Notes: generated by a model from the letters alone, not told the origin. A stretch of DNA of 53,076 nt from Verrucomicrobiota bacterium (GCA_003569205.1 BGOK01000016.1:1-53076), one strand, 5' to 3'; positions 17,276 to 26,163 are shown, counted from the stretch's first letter. Made by a program: numbers and translations.

Positions 17276-17338
17276 ATGGGCGGTCTCCTCCGCTTTCTCC
17301 GCTCGCTTTGACCCCCGCGAACCGTAACAATTCCCCGC

Positions 17339-17971
17339 ATGTCGTCCGTCGGTAAGTTCATCACGTTCGAGGGAGGCGAAGGGGCAGGGAAGTCCACGCA
17401 GGTCGGCCTCCTCGCCGCTCGCTTGGAGGCGCACGGCCGTCGCGCCCTCAAACTGCGTGAGCCCGGCGGTACCGCCTTGGGTGAACAGCTGCGCGACGTG
17501 CTCAAGAGCCGCGAGACGCTCGACTTGGCGGTCTCGACTGAGGCACTTTTATTTGCCGCTTGCCGGGCGCAACTCGTGGGCGAGGTCATCCATCCGCAAT
17601 TACAACAAGGCACTTTCGTCCTTTGTGACCGTTTCATCGATTCCACCGTGGCCTACCAGTCCGGCGGTCGCGGGCTCGACCGCGCGCTCATCGTCGCGGC
17701 AAATCGTCTGGCCTGCGGTACCGTGCAACCAGACCTAACCGTTCTACTGGACCTCGACCCTTCGCATGGCCTCGGTCGGGCCTCTATCCGCGACCACGGC
17801 AAGCACGACCGCTTCGAAGCATTGGGCGAAGATTTCCACCGTAAGGTTAGGGCGGTTTACCACGAACTCGCGGCGGCCGAACCCCAGCGCTTCCTCGTGC
17901 TCGACGCGACCCGCGATCCGCAAACCCTTTCCGAGGAGATCTGGCATGAAGTCAGCCGCCGCTTCCTCTGA
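17339..17971 (+). CDS. tmk: thymidylate kinase
   Basis: A cytoplasmic kinase converting dTMP to dTDP for DNA synthesis, 210 residues. The Walker A loop EGGEGAGKST is at residues 11-20. LREPGGTALGEQLRD is the dTMP-binding segment, and CDRFIDSTVAYQ is the conserved DR[FY]-x-D-S signature. The lid region lies near VLLDLDPSHGLGRASIRD. The 3' end overlaps the start of holB by 26 bases, and tmk-holB is a common bacterial pair, which supports both calls. Confidence 0.96.
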   Translation: MSSVGKFITFEGGEGAGKSTQVGLLAARLEAHGRRALKLREPGGTALGEQLRDVLKSRETLDLAVSTEALLFAACRAQLVGEVIHPQLQQGTFVLCDRFIDSTVAYQSGGRGLDRALIVAANRLACGTVQPDLTVLLDLDPSHGLGRASIRDHGKHDRFEALGEDFHRKVRAVYHELAAAEPQRFLVLDATRDPQTLSEEIWHEVSRRFL

Positions 17972-18884
17972 CCTCGAGTCGCTGCCGGCGCTCAAGGTCC
18001 TGCTGCGTGCCCGGGCCGAGGGCCGCATGCCGCATGCCGTACTCCTCACGGGTCCTAATCCGGAACTACTCCAAAAGGTTGCGGACCGGCTGGCTTCGAT
18101 TCACCTCGAGGTGGCCGACCCGATTGCGCACGCCGATTGCCGCGTGCTGCGTCCGTCCAAGAAATCCCGCCGCATCAACATCGATAACACCTTGGAGGTC
18201 GTCACTGACTTACGGCTGACCTCGGTCTCCGCCCATCGTGTCGTCATCGTCCACGAGCCCGACCGCTTCGAGTCGGTCGCCGCTAACGCTTTCCTGAAGA
18301 CGCTTGAAGAGCCACCGGCTGGGACGTTGATCATCCTGCAGACGACCAACTACTACCGCGTCCTACCCACGATCCTGAGCCGTTGTCTCCGTTTCCATGT
18401 GGGCGGGGCAACGCCCGAATTGACCGATGCCGCTTGGGCCGATTGGTTGCGCGAGTTCGATAAACTGATGAGCCGCTTAGCTGGCGCTGGTACGTCCACC
18501 GGCCGTTCGACCGAGGTCGTGATTCCACTCTATGCCTTGTGCGCCCGTTTTGAGGTCCTGCTGGAGCTCTTCGTCGAAGAAGCCTTGAAGGTCGCACCAC
18601 CGCCTCCACCGACGGACCAAGACGAGGATGATGCGGAAATCGCGTACGAGGAATCGATTCGCCGAGGCATCCGCACCCGCATGTTGGCGGCCCTGGAAGA
18701 ACGTCTTCGCCTCGTGGGCCGCGCCCACCCGTCATGTGGCCTCCAAGTAGCCGCAGCGGTCGATCTGCTGGAGCAGGCCCGCATCCGGCTCGAACTCAAC
18801 TACCACCTCATCTCTGCCCTCGAAGGCTTCTTCCTGCGTACCCTGCGAGCCTTCGCCGCTCGTCCTATCGCCCCCACTTCCTGA
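17946..18884 (+). CDS. holB: DNA polymerase III subunit delta prime
   Basis: This is the clamp-loader stator subunit, 312 residues from the ATG at 17946 inside the end of tmk. The N-terminal AAA+ domain has HAVLLTGPNPELLQKVADRL (a degenerate P-loop), VIVHEPDRFESVAANAFLKT and the SRC motif ILSRCLRF. The first of these is the usual nucleotide-silent site of delta prime. The segment that normally carries the four-cysteine zinc module shows only one cysteine (HADCRVLRPSKKS), so the zinc site is missing. Residues 215-235 form a Pro/Asp-rich linker, followed by a helical C-terminal domain. It is followed one base later by the HtrA-like gene. Confidence 0.85.
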   Translation: MKSAAASSDLESLPALKVLLRARAEGRMPHAVLLTGPNPELLQKVADRLASIHLEVADPIAHADCRVLRPSKKSRRINIDNTLEVVTDLRLTSVSAHRVVIVHEPDRFESVAANAFLKTLEEPPAGTLIILQTTNYYRVLPTILSRCLRFHVGGATPELTDAAWADWLREFDKLMSRLAGAGTSTGRSTEVVIPLYALCARFEVLLELFVEEALKVAPPPPPTDQDEDDAEIAYEESIRRGIRTRMLAALEERLRLVGRAHPSCGLQVAAAVDLLEQARIRLELNYHLISALEGFFLRTLRAFAARPIAPTS

Positions 18885-18885
18885 C

Positions 18886-20919
18886 ATGCGTTTCCTTGCC
18901 CTATTGTTTGGTGCGGCTGCCTTAATGGCTGGTCCTGATGAAGCCCAGCGCCGTCGACCCGAAGTCGAGCGGGCCATCGCCAAGATGACGCCCACCATCG
19001 TCCGGATTGAGGTGATTTCCGAGGACGGTGCTGACGGCCGCATGCTCCGCCAACACTCCGTCGGCTCTGGGGCCATCATCGACGCCGAGGGCCACGTGGT
19101 GACTAATTATCACGTCGCTGGCCGTGGGGCCACGTTCGTATGCCGTCTGGCTGATCGCGAAGAATTGCCGGCCACACTGGTCGGTGCTGACGCCATGACC
19201 GATGTCGCTGTCATCAAACTCGACCTCAGCCGTCGTCGTTCTAAGACCCCGTTGCCCATCGCGGAGTTTGCGGACTCTGACCGTGTTCGCGTCGGTGACA
19301 CCGTCCTTTCGATGGGTTGCCCCGCTGGCCTCACGCAATCCGTCACCCTTGGTATCATCGCTAACGACGCCATGGTCATGACGCGTTTCGTGGGGGGCAT
19401 GAGCCTCGATGGTGAATCCGTCGGGGAACTCGTGCGCTGGTTCGGCCACGATGCGGTTATCTTCGGCGGTAATTCGGGCGGGCCCCTCGTCGATACCGAC
19501 GGACGCATCGCTGGCATTAACGAAATTGGCGTCGGTAGCCTCGGTGGGGCGATCCCGGCAAACACCGCTAAAGCCGTGGCTGCAGAACTGATCAAGCAGG
19601 GCCGCATTACCCGCGGTTGGACTGGGGTCGAAGTCCAGCCCCTCTTGCGCTCGCTCTCGGTCAAGGACGTCCGGGGCGTGCTCGTCCGCGGGGCCTTGGA
19701 AGGTTCGCCTGCCGCCGCCGCTGGCTTCCGTCAGGGCGACATCATTACTTCCGTTGCCGGCCAAGAAGTCTCCGCTGACTGCGATGAGAACATGCCAGCT
19801 TATCACCGTTTGGTCTCAGCGCTCCGTCCGGGCGTGGCCGTACCCTTTGTGGTCCGCCGCGGCGATCAAGGGCTTACGCTGACCGTGACGCCGCTGGCGC
19901 GCGAAGCGAACGAAGCCCGTGAACTCGAGCTGACCGCGTGGGGGCTCACCGTGCGTAACCTGACGCGGATGAGTGCGCTCTACACCAAGCGACCCGACAC
20001 CCAAGGCGTCATGGTCGATTCTTTACGTCCAGGTGGCCCATCGGCGGAAGCCAAGCCCGCGCTGATGGATGGAGATATTATTTTGACCGTGGCCGGTCGG
20101 CCCGTCGCTAACGCCGCGGCTTTACGGCAGGTCTCCCGTGAACTGCTCCAGGATAAGACTGAGCCCGAGCCGGTGCTAGTGGGTTTTGCGCGCGGCAGCT
20201 CGCAGATGCTCTCCGTGGTACGCGTCGGCCCCGAAGTGGACCCGGCCATCGCGCCGCGCGCCCCCAAGCCGTGGGCCGGCGTCTCCACGCAGGTCCTCAC
20301 TGCGGAAATTGCCAAGGCCCTTAACCTCAAGGGCAAGGCCGGCGTCCGCATCACCCAGGTCTTACCGAGTTCTAATGCCGAGAAGGCTGGCCTCAAGGTC
20401 GGTGACCTCTTGGTGAAACTCGACGGCAAGGTTATCCCAGCGCGTCGACCGGAGGATTCCGAAGTCTTCGCCGCGTTACTCCGCGAATACCCGGTCGGTA
20501 CAGACGTCGCCCTCGATGTACTGCGCGATGGTCAGGCGCTGGCGGTCACGCTGCACCTGGCGGAAGTGCCGGCGCCACCGTCCGAACTCCCCACCGTCAA
20601 GGACGCTCGCTTCGGCTTCTCCGCCCGCCAACTCGGCTATGATGACAAAGTGCAACGTAAGGTCTCGACTGAGACGCAGGGCGTGATTGTCACCAAGGTT
20701 GAACGTTCGGGCTGGGCGGACCTCTCGGGCCTCCGTTCGGGCGACATCGTCTACACGATTAACGGGACCCCCGTCACCGATAACCTCACCTTGCGAGCGG
20801 CCTTAACCCAGCTCGCGGCCGCTAAGCCGCGCCACGTCGTCTTCCAGGTTCGCCGCTCCATCTCGGGGGCTTACCTTGAGTTTGAGCCCGATTGGTCGGC
20901 CTTCGAATCTACCAAATAA
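18886..20919 (+). CDS. HtrA/DegP-like serine protease with four PDZ domains
   Basis: An exported S1C-family protease of 677 residues. A short hydrophobic signal (residues 1-15) precedes the trypsin-like domain, with catalytic H76 (VVTNYHVAG), D106 (AMTDVAVIKLD) and S197 (GGNSGGPL). Four PDZ-like repeats follow at about 244-335, 352-447, 462-558 and 577-657. Each has a carboxylate-loop-like G-[VIF] start and a 'GL-x-x-GD' core, for example AGLKVGDLLVKLDGK and SGLRSGDIVYTING. DegP and DegQ carry two PDZ domains, so four is unusual. The likely role is quality control of envelope proteins. It is followed after five bases by a shorter relative lacking the triad, and then by an ECF sigma factor gene. 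Confidence 0.9.
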   Translation: MRFLALLFGAAALMAGPDEAQRRRPEVERAIAKMTPTIVRIEVISEDGADGRMLRQHSVGSGAIIDAEGHVVTNYHVAGRGATFVCRLADREELPATLVGADAMTDVAVIKLDLSRRRSKTPLPIAEFADSDRVRVGDTVLSMGCPAGLTQSVTLGIIANDAMVMTRFVGGMSLDGESVGELVRWFGHDAVIFGGNSGGPLVDTDGRIAGINEIGVGSLGGAIPANTAKAVAAELIKQGRITRGWTGVEVQPLLRSLSVKDVRGVLVRGALEGSPAAAAGFRQGDIITSVAGQEVSADCDENMPAYHRLVSALRPGVAVPFVVRRGDQGLTLTVTPLAREANEARELELTAWGLTVRNLTRMSALYTKRPDTQGVMVDSLRPGGPSAEAKPALMDGDIILTVAGRPVANAAALRQVSRELLQDKTEPEPVLVGFARGSSQMLSVVRVGPEVDPAIAPRAPKPWAGVSTQVLTAEIAKALNLKGKAGVRITQVLPSSNAEKAGLKVGDLLVKLDGKVIPARRPEDSEVFAALLREYPVGTDVALDVLRDGQALAVTLHLAEVPAPPSELPTVKDARFGFSARQLGYDDKVQRKVSTETQGVIVTKVERSGWADLSGLRSGDIVYTINGTPVTDNLTLRAALTQLAAAKPRHVVFQVRRSISGAYLEFEPDWSAFESTK

Positions 20920-20924
20920 ATACT

Positions 20925-21761
20925 ATGCGTTCCCTCCCCCTCGCCTTGGCGGCCCTCCTCGCTTTCGGCTCTTTCTCGCCGGCGCTCGCCGCTGATCCGG
21001 CTCCGAAGATCGAGGTGACCGCGCGTCGTCTCTTCAAGGCGCACGCCGACTCCGTCATCACCGTCCGCGCCACCGTGGCCTTGACCATGGCGGCCGGCGA
21101 TAGTCCCACGCAGAGCCGTGACCAGACGGTCGAGGAGTTTGGTACCGTGGTCACCGCCGATGGCCTTGTCGTGGTGGCGGCCTCTTCCATCGACCCGGCT
21201 ACGGCCGCCGATGGCCGCACGGTGAATGTGCGCGGCAACCAGGTGAAACTCTCCGTGACGAGCGAAGTGAAAGAAGCCCGTTTCATCATGCCAGACGGTT
21301 CGGAAATTCCTGCGGTCGTCGTATTTAAGGACCGCGACCTCAACCTGGCTTATCTCCGCCCGGAGCCAGGGGCTGAAGAGGCCAAGGATGCCAAGTTCGT
21401 TCCGATTGTGCTCGCCGAAACCCAGAAGCTCGGGGTCTTGGACGAAGTCGTCGTCCTCTCGCGACTGGACAAGGCCATGGGCCGCACGGCTAGCGTCGAA
21501 TGCGACTACGTCCGCGCCGTGCTCGAAAAACCCCGCGCTTATTATTCCATCCATCTTACCACGACTGGCCTGCCCGTCTTCGGCAATGCCGGTAACTTCG
21601 CGGGCTTGATCACGACCCGTTTTGGGAGCGCGGGCGATAACGGTGGCATCTCGATGTCTCCCGTCGTCTTGCCGGCCGCCGAAGTCGTCAAGTCGATCGA
21701 GCAAGCCAAGGCCAAGCCGGCCCTTCCGCCCACGGCCAAGCCAGTGGAAGCCAAGAAATAA
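20925..21761 (+). CDS. exported trypsin-like pseudoprotease (HtrA relative)
   Basis: 278 residues with a signal peptide (1-23, ending ALAA). The middle looks like the S1C protease fold: EEFGTVVTADGLVVVAASS aligns with the 'GSG-x-I-x-x-x-GH-V-x-TNYH' region of HtrA, and DRDLNLAYLRPE with the Asp-bearing strand. The catalytic His is replaced (VAASS where TNYH is expected), and the Ser motif GNSGGP is replaced by FGNAGNFAG, so no triad remains. There is no PDZ domain. The C-terminal 25 residues are Lys/Ala/Pro-rich. It starts five bases after the protease stop and is probably cotranslated with it, perhaps as a regulatory or scaffolding partner. The fold assignment is from motif reading only. Confidence 0.6.
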   Translation: MRSLPLALAALLAFGSFSPALAADPAPKIEVTARRLFKAHADSVITVRATVALTMAAGDSPTQSRDQTVEEFGTVVTADGLVVVAASSIDPATAADGRTVNVRGNQVKLSVTSEVKEARFIMPDGSEIPAVVVFKDRDLNLAYLRPEPGAEEAKDAKFVPIVLAETQKLGVLDEVVVLSRLDKAMGRTASVECDYVRAVLEKPRAYYSIHLTTTGLPVFGNAGNFAGLITTRFGSAGDNGGISMSPVVLPAAEVVKSIEQAKAKPALPPTAKPVEAKK

Positions 21762-21815
21762 GTTTTGTCCGCCGTTTCCTTAACTTTTCCGCCTTTGGGT
21801 GGTTTGATTCTTTAG

Positions 21816-22387
21816 ATGCCTGCGGAGAAACCAGCCCTACCTGAGGACGAGGAGGACAAGCGGCTCATGTCGCTGGTCGCGGCGGGCGATGACGAGGCCT
21901 TGCGCCAGCTGGTGGACCGTCATCATCCCCGTTTGGTGGGCTATCTGCGGGCCGAAGTCGGCTCCCAGACGACGGCGGAGGAGCTGGCCATGGAAGTCTT
22001 CGTCCGGCTCCATCGGGCGGCCGCTCGGTGGCGTCCGGAGGCCAAACTCAGCACATACCTAATCCATATCGCCCATAACCTCGTCTTGAACGAGTGGCGA
22101 CGGAAGTCCCGTAAGCCGACCAGCACCTTAGAGTCTGCTCCTGAACCTGGGGATGCTAGCCACGAGTCCGCCCGTAAGGTGGTCGAACTCGAGGAATCCT
22201 TCCAGCGGGCGGTCTCCCAACTCCCCCCGAACAACGGACAGCTATCCTCCTACTTGTCCAGCAAGACCTGCCTTATGAGGATATCGCTTTGGCCATGGAA
22301 GCCCCTGTTTCCTCAGTAAAAACGTGGATTCACCGCGCCCGCACCCGTTTACGAGAACTTCTAAAGGACTATTATGAAAAAACCTAA
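21816..22387 (+). CDS. ECF-type RNA polymerase sigma factor (frameshifted)
   Basis: A sigma-70 family factor of about 190 residues when repaired. Region 2 is complete (LRQLVDRHHPRLVGYLRAEV, TAEELAMEVFVRLHRA, LSTYLIHIAHNLVLNEWRRK). Region 4 lies in another frame beyond base 22231: restoring one A (PNNG to PKQR) gives QRTAILLLVQQDLPYEDIA, then SSVKTWIHRARTRLREL, the DNA-binding helix-turn-helix, ending at 22387. As sequenced, the protein would lose region 4 and could not read a -35 element. The single-base loss in an A run looks like a base-calling error. The gene follows the HtrA pair and precedes a small membrane protein, the usual setting for an envelope-stress sigma factor. Confidence 0.85.
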
Positions 22388-22436
22388 CCCCTGCAACCTG
22401 CCGACCTTGGCGGTGTTTCACTCCTTGAACTGACCC

Positions 22437-22805
22437 ATGGAAAAGCCTTCCAACAGTAACTTCGACCGCGACCTCGCCGCCGCCTTGGCGCCCGGCCAGC
22501 GTGCGTTTGTCCCGGGGTTCACCGAGCGCGTCTTGGGTGCCGTCCACGCCGACCGTTTTCGTCGTAAAGTCATCCGCTGGAGTTCGGTCACCTCGACCCT
22601 CGCCGCCTGCTTGGTCGCGGCCTTGGTCTTAACCCGTCCGTCGGCCGACGACGCCTTGGTCCAGCAGACCTTGGCATTACTCGCCAGCGATGAGTCCGCC
22701 AAACTGAATGCAATCTTCGGCGTGGCCGACGATCTAGTCATCCTGACCCCGGTCGTCGATAAGCCCTCGTCGGTCGTCGATGCCCTCGCCTCAACCGAGT
22801 TCTAA
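22437..22805 (+). CDS. small single-pass membrane protein, candidate anti-sigma factor
   Basis: 122 residues, not matched to a named family. A cytoplasmic N-terminal part of about 45 residues (FDRDLAAALAPGQRAFVPGF) leads to one membrane helix at about 50-66 (VTSTLAACLVAALVLTR), then a periplasmic tail of about 55 residues. This topology, and its position 49 bases after an ECF sigma gene and four bases before a periplasmic helical protein, fit a membrane anti-sigma factor. The N-terminal 'F-x-x-RV-x-x-A-V' stretch resembles sequences seen in unclassified sigma regulators. There is no zinc-binding His-x3-Cys-x2-Cys motif. The function is inferred from context only. Confidence 0.55.
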   Translation: MEKPSNSNFDRDLAAALAPGQRAFVPGFTERVLGAVHADRFRRKVIRWSSVTSTLAACLVAALVLTRPSADDALVQQTLALLASDESAKLNAIFGVADDLVILTPVVDKPSSVVDALASTEF

Positions 22806-22809
22806 GCAA

Positions 22810-23382
22810 ATGCGTTTACGTCATCTGCTACCGGTCGTTTTGGGAGCTCTCGTTTGGGCGGCGGACCCCCCGTCGCCCCCGACCAATCGACCGCCCGCCA
22901 CCGAGCCATCGGCCGAGGAAATCAAAACGATTCGCAAGATTATGGAGCTCGCTCCAGAGCGTATCCGTGGGATGCGTGAAGCCATCGAACACATTGAACA
23001 CATGTCCGGCGATGACCGTCGGGAATTCGCTAAGAAACTTGCCGAAGTCGAAGACGCCAGTCCCGAGGAGCGTCGTAAGGCCTTTAAGGAGTTGCGCGAG
23101 CGCGGGGGTAACGGACCAGGTAATAGTTTTACTTCCCGGGTCCTGGAGCATCACCTGAAGCAGATGCCCGCTGACCAAGCGAAGGCCGAGCGCGAAAAGT
23201 TCCTTAAGTTTTCCCGTGAAGAGCGTTTCGGTTATATCCGTAAGTTGATGGAAAAGTATGGTCCGGAAATGATGAAAGAGGCCAAAGCCAAGGGTGCCTC
23301 CTCGGGTAAGGAATCGGACGGTAAGCGTCGGCCAACACCGGAGCGCCCAGCGGAGGCCACCCCGGCGCCCGCTGGTCAGTAA
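22810..23382 (+). CDS. exported helical protein, charged, unknown function
   Basis: 190 residues from the ATG at 22810. It has an N-terminal signal (MRLRHLLPVVLGALVWAADP), a Pro-rich linker (about 19-35) and then a long charged helical region (about 38-150). Phrases such as SPEERRKAFKELRERGG and MPADQAKAEREKFLKFSREE resemble CpxP/Spy-like or DUF3106-like periplasmic helical proteins, which sense misfolded protein or metal. The C-terminus is Lys/Pro-rich and probably disordered. It lies four bases after the candidate anti-sigma gene, and its stop is four bases from the convergent acyltransferase gene. The name is left open because no diagnostic motif is visible. Confidence 0.6.
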   Translation: MRLRHLLPVVLGALVWAADPPSPPTNRPPATEPSAEEIKTIRKIMELAPERIRGMREAIEHIEHMSGDDRREFAKKLAEVEDASPEERRKAFKELRERGGNGPGNSFTSRVLEHHLKQMPADQAKAEREKFLKFSREERFGYIRKLMEKYGPEMMKEAKAKGASSGKESDGKRRPTPERPAEATPAPAGQ

Positions 23383-23386
23383 GCCC

Positions 23387-24259
23387 TTAGGCTTGCAGCG
23401 GCTTGATCTCCGGCGACTGCCCGTGCTTCCAGCGGTCATGTGCCCAGAGCCAATCGGCGCAGGCATCGTCGTTAGAGCGAAGTCGTGCCGCCAGCCAGGC
23501 ATTAGACTCGAGCGTCAAGCCGACGGAGTCCGTGGCCGAGAGGGCATGGCTGCGTAGCTGACAGCGCCAGAATCCCGTGCGCTCCGACCAGAAGATACGG
23601 GCGGTGGCCTTAAAGCGTTGGGCGATGATACCCGGCAGGTCGGTGGTCGCCACTGGTCGGCCGAGGAACTCCATCTGAGCGCCGAGGTGCGTGCTTTGGT
23701 CGAACAGGATGACGGCGATTTGGCCGCTGCGCACGGCTTGCATCGTTTGGCCGAAACCGTCGCGACGGGAAACGAGGCGCATGCCAAAGCGCTCGCGGGA
23801 TGCTTTGACCCAGACCTCAGCGGCGGCGAGGTCGAGTGGTCGGTAAAGCGTCACCCATTCGCGTCGGCCCAGATCGGCGTCGAGTAATTTCACCGCCGAC
23901 ATCATCTCCATCAAGGAGAAGTGCGGGACGAAGAGGACCAGGCCGTTGGACGAAAGTACACTATGGGGCCCCGTTAAGGTTTCCGGATGAAGCTGGATAC
24001 GGGTGCGCACCTCCGCTTCGCTCAGCTGGGGGGAGGCGATGGCATAAAGCCCCATCTCGGCGGTCCGCCGGCAAGAGAGGCGGCCGACGCGCCGGACCCA
24101 AGCGGCATCCTTCTCGGGGAAACTCGCCGCGAGGTTACGCGTGATAATCTTGCGGCGCAGGCCCCAGAGTACCCAACTGAGCGCCCAAGCGTTGGCCCGC
24201 GCGAAGGCTTCCGGGAGGGTGGCCAGGAACCAGGCGTAGGTGGCGATGAGGAAACGCAT
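23387..24259 (-). CDS. lysophospholipid / lipid A acyltransferase (LpxL/HtrB family)
   Basis: 290 residues from the ATG at 24259. An N-terminal membrane anchor (about 2-25) is followed by RKIITRNLAASFPEKD, the start of the LpxL/HtrB family. The catalytic H-x4-E motif is visible as HFSLME (VLFVPHFSLMEMMS). The middle has VILFDQSTHLGAQMEFLGRP, equivalent to the conserved 'D-Q-x-x-x-x-G-x-x-V-x-F-G'. The C-terminus ends with the expected W-x-W-x-H-x-R-W (DWLWAHDRWK). These inner-membrane enzymes add secondary acyl chains to lipid A. The start at 24283 would overlap the upstream gene, so 24259 is preferred. It is the last gene of a minus-strand run behind aroC. Confidence 0.85.
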   Translation of the reverse strand: MRFLIATYAWFLATLPEAFARANAWALSWVLWGLRRKIITRNLAASFPEKDAAWVRRVGRLSCRRTAEMGLYAIASPQLSEAEVRTRIQLHPETLTGPHSVLSSNGLVLFVPHFSLMEMMSAVKLLDADLGRREWVTLYRPLDLAAAEVWVKASRERFGMRLVSRRDGFGQTMQAVRSGQIAVILFDQSTHLGAQMEFLGRPVATTDLPGIIAQRFKATARIFWSERTGFWRCQLRSHALSATDSVGLTLESNAWLAARLRSNDDACADWLWAHDRWKHGQSPEIKPLQA

Positions 24260-24269
24260 CGCCCCCGCG

Positions 24270-24998
24270 TTAGCGTCCCTCAACGCGGAGCGTTTCCGCG
24301 ATATCCGGCACGGAGATTAGGCGGCGGCCATAATCGTCACGCGCAAAATATTTATCGGGCAGCCGGACTAAGTCGAACGGCTCATCGGGCAGGTTGTCTT
24401 CGTCGAACTCCATTTCGTCGACCGCGTCGATTTCATCGAAGATGTGCGACATCCGGAGCGGTTCGCCTTCGATGACCTCGGCGGGATTAGCTAAGCTACC
24501 GTTCTTGAGTAAGTTGACGAAGAGGCAGGGGTAGAAGGCGTCGGTGTAGGTGGCGAGGTATTTGCTCAGCCACTGCCCGGGCACTTCCCAGCGGCGCGTC
24601 ACGATGACCGCGTCGGCGAAGTGAACGGCGGCGCCATACCATTCCGCTACGACCGGATGGCGATGGGCCAGCGTGCAATCGAGCACGGTGACGATGCGCT
24701 GGATCTGCCATTGCGTGGAGCCATACAAGGCGCGGTGCAATGACTCCATCTGGTCGACCACGGAGCCGCGGCCATCGGAGACTAAAATGGCCGCATCTTC
24801 CGTGCCTGGGGCCGGGAGGACGGCTTGGCCTTCGGTCAGTGTCCAGAAATCGGTGTCAGGGTGGTCGGTGGGCGCATCGCTACTGAGACGGAAGGTGCGG
24901 ACCTGTTTGCCGGCCGGCCAAGCGTTCTCAATTAGTTCTTTAAGCAGGATGCTACGGCCGGAACCAGCTGGACCGAGGACGATGATGAGAGGAGTCAT
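24270..24998 (-). CDS. P-loop NTPase-like protein with altered Walker A, CobW-like
   Basis: 242 residues. The N-terminus [20 protein letters not shown] has the shape of a Walker A loop, but the invariant Lys is Arg (GPAGSGRS). Next come an [13 protein letters not shown] strand and [20 protein letters not shown], then [14 protein letters not shown]. This is the order seen in G3E/CobW GTPases, where the last segment is 'ADxIVLNK-x-D'. Here NKxD is replaced by TRRW, and the metal-binding CxCC motif is absent. The acidic region 205-230 ([17 protein letters not shown]) is unusual. It overlaps aroC by four bases and precedes the acyltransferase gene. It could be a catalytically weak G3E relative or a protein of unknown role; no family name is secure. 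Confidence 0.5.
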   Translation of the reverse strand: MTPLIIVLGPAGSGRSILLKELIENAWPAGKQVRTFRLSSDAPTDHPDTDFWTLTEGQAVLPAPGTEDAAILVSDGRGSVVDQMESLHRALYGSTQWQIQRIVTVLDCTLAHRHPVVAEWYGAAVHFADAVIVTRRWEVPGQWLSKYLATYTDAFYPCLFVNLLKNGSLANPAEVIEGEPLRMSHIFDEIDAVDEMEFDEDNLPDEPFDLVRLPDKYFARDDYGRRLISVPDIAETLRVEGR

Positions 24999-26104
24999 GC
25001 TTTACGCCCGCAGCGGCCGAAGGGAGCGTTCTGTCCGCGGTCGCGGATCCAATGGTCCACGGCGACCAAGGCGGCCATGGCTTCGACGATGGGGACCGCG
25101 CGGGGGAGAACGCAGGGGTCGTGGCGGCCGCGCGCACTCAGTGAGGTAGCCTTACCATCGGGGCTGACGGTTTTTTGCGGCTTGAGGACGGTCGCGGTGG
25201 GCTTGAAGGCAATGCGGAAGACGACGTCTTCACCGTTGGTGATGCCGCCTTGCGTGCCACCCGAGCGGTTCGTCAGGGTGCGGATCCGGCCGCCCTTCTT
25301 AACAAAGAGATCGTTGTGTTCGCTCCCCTTGAGCAACGTGCCGGCGAAGCCGCTACCGAGCTCGAAGCCCTTGGTGGCGGGTAACGAGAGCATGGCTTTA
25401 GCGAGTTCCGCTTCGAAGCGATCAAAGACCGGTGAGCCAAGACCGACGGGGAGACCGGAGATGATGCAGCAGACGACGCCCCCGACAGAATCCCCGTCGG
25501 CGCGGGCAGCGTGAATGCGCGCTTCCATGCGTTGGGCGGTGGCGGGATGGGGGCAACGGGTGGGCGAGGCTTCGACCTGCTTCAAGGAAGGCGTCTTCGT
25601 CGGCGCAGGCATGCGGATGTCGGCGATGCTCTCGACCCAGGCGGTAATGGTCGCCCCGCAGGCATGTTTGAGGACGGTCTTGGCCAGGGCGCCAGCCGCG
25701 ACGCGGGCCGCCGTTTCGCGGGCGGAGGAGCGGCCGCCACCTTCGACGGCGCGGATCCCGTATTTGGTATCGTAAGTGAAATCCGCATGCGATGGACGGT
25801 AGGCACTTTTCATCTCCGTGTAGGCCGACGAACGTTGGTCCACGTTTCGGATGACGATGGCAATCGGGGAGCCGAGCGTGAGTCCGTCGGGCGAGAGTCC
25901 CGAGAGGATTTCCGGGACGTCGCCTTCTTGGCGTTGCGTGGTGAGCTTACTCTGGCCGGGGCGCCGACGGGCGAGTTCGCTCTGGAGGAAGGCGAGGTCG
26001 AACGGCACGCGCGGAGGGCAGCCGTCGATGACGACGCCGAGGGCCGGGCCATGGCTTTCGCCGAAGGTCGCGATGCGGAAACACTGTCCGAAGATATTAC
26101 CCAT
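24995..26104 (-). CDS. aroC: chorismate synthase
   Basis: The last enzyme of the shikimate pathway, 369 residues, forming chorismate from EPSP with reduced FMN. The signatures are intact: [17 protein letters not shown] (1st), [21 protein letters not shown] (2nd, quoted as two halves: [16 protein letters not shown] and TAARV) and [18 protein letters not shown] (3rd). The C-terminal region with [17 protein letters not shown] is also normal. The start ATG at 26102-26104 gives [19 protein letters not shown], the canonical N-terminus. A terminator hairpin 20 bases upstream separates it from the lipoprotein gene. The downstream P-loop gene overlaps its stop by four bases. Confidence 0.97.
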   Translation of the reverse strand: MGNIFGQCFRIATFGESHGPALGVVIDGCPPRVPFDLAFLQSELARRRPGQSKLTTQRQEGDVPEILSGLSPDGLTLGSPIAIVIRNVDQRSSAYTEMKSAYRPSHADFTYDTKYGIRAVEGGGRSSARETAARVAAGALAKTVLKHACGATITAWVESIADIRMPAPTKTPSLKQVEASPTRCPHPATAQRMEARIHAARADGDSVGGVVCCIISGLPVGLGSPVFDRFEAELAKAMLSLPATKGFELGSGFAGTLLKGSEHNDLFVKKGGRIRTLTNRSGGTQGGITNGEDVVFRIAFKPTATVLKPQKTVSPDGKATSLSARGRHDPCVLPRAVPIVEAMAALVAVDHWIRDRGQNAPFGRCGRKA

Positions 26105-26124
26105 GTCTTGGTGAATGGTGGTTT

Positions 26125-26163
26125 AAAAAAAGAACGCCGCCGAGCCAAAAGGCCAGGCGGCGT
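26125..26163 (-). terminator. intrinsic terminator downstream of the lipoprotein gene
   Basis: Read on the minus strand, the stem ACGCCGCC pairs with GGCGGCGT around a loop of about 14 bases (which can itself pair GGCC with GGCT imperfectly), followed by seven T residues (A run at 26125-26131 on the plus strand). It lies 26 bases after the lipoprotein stop and ends the transcript from 26617, just before the aroC start. Confidence 0.85.

Noticed and set aside
22374..22436. A 19-codon frame starting in the end of the ECF sigma gene
   Set aside because: It is short, overlaps the repaired sigma-factor end, and shows no family similarity; a peptide cannot be supported.
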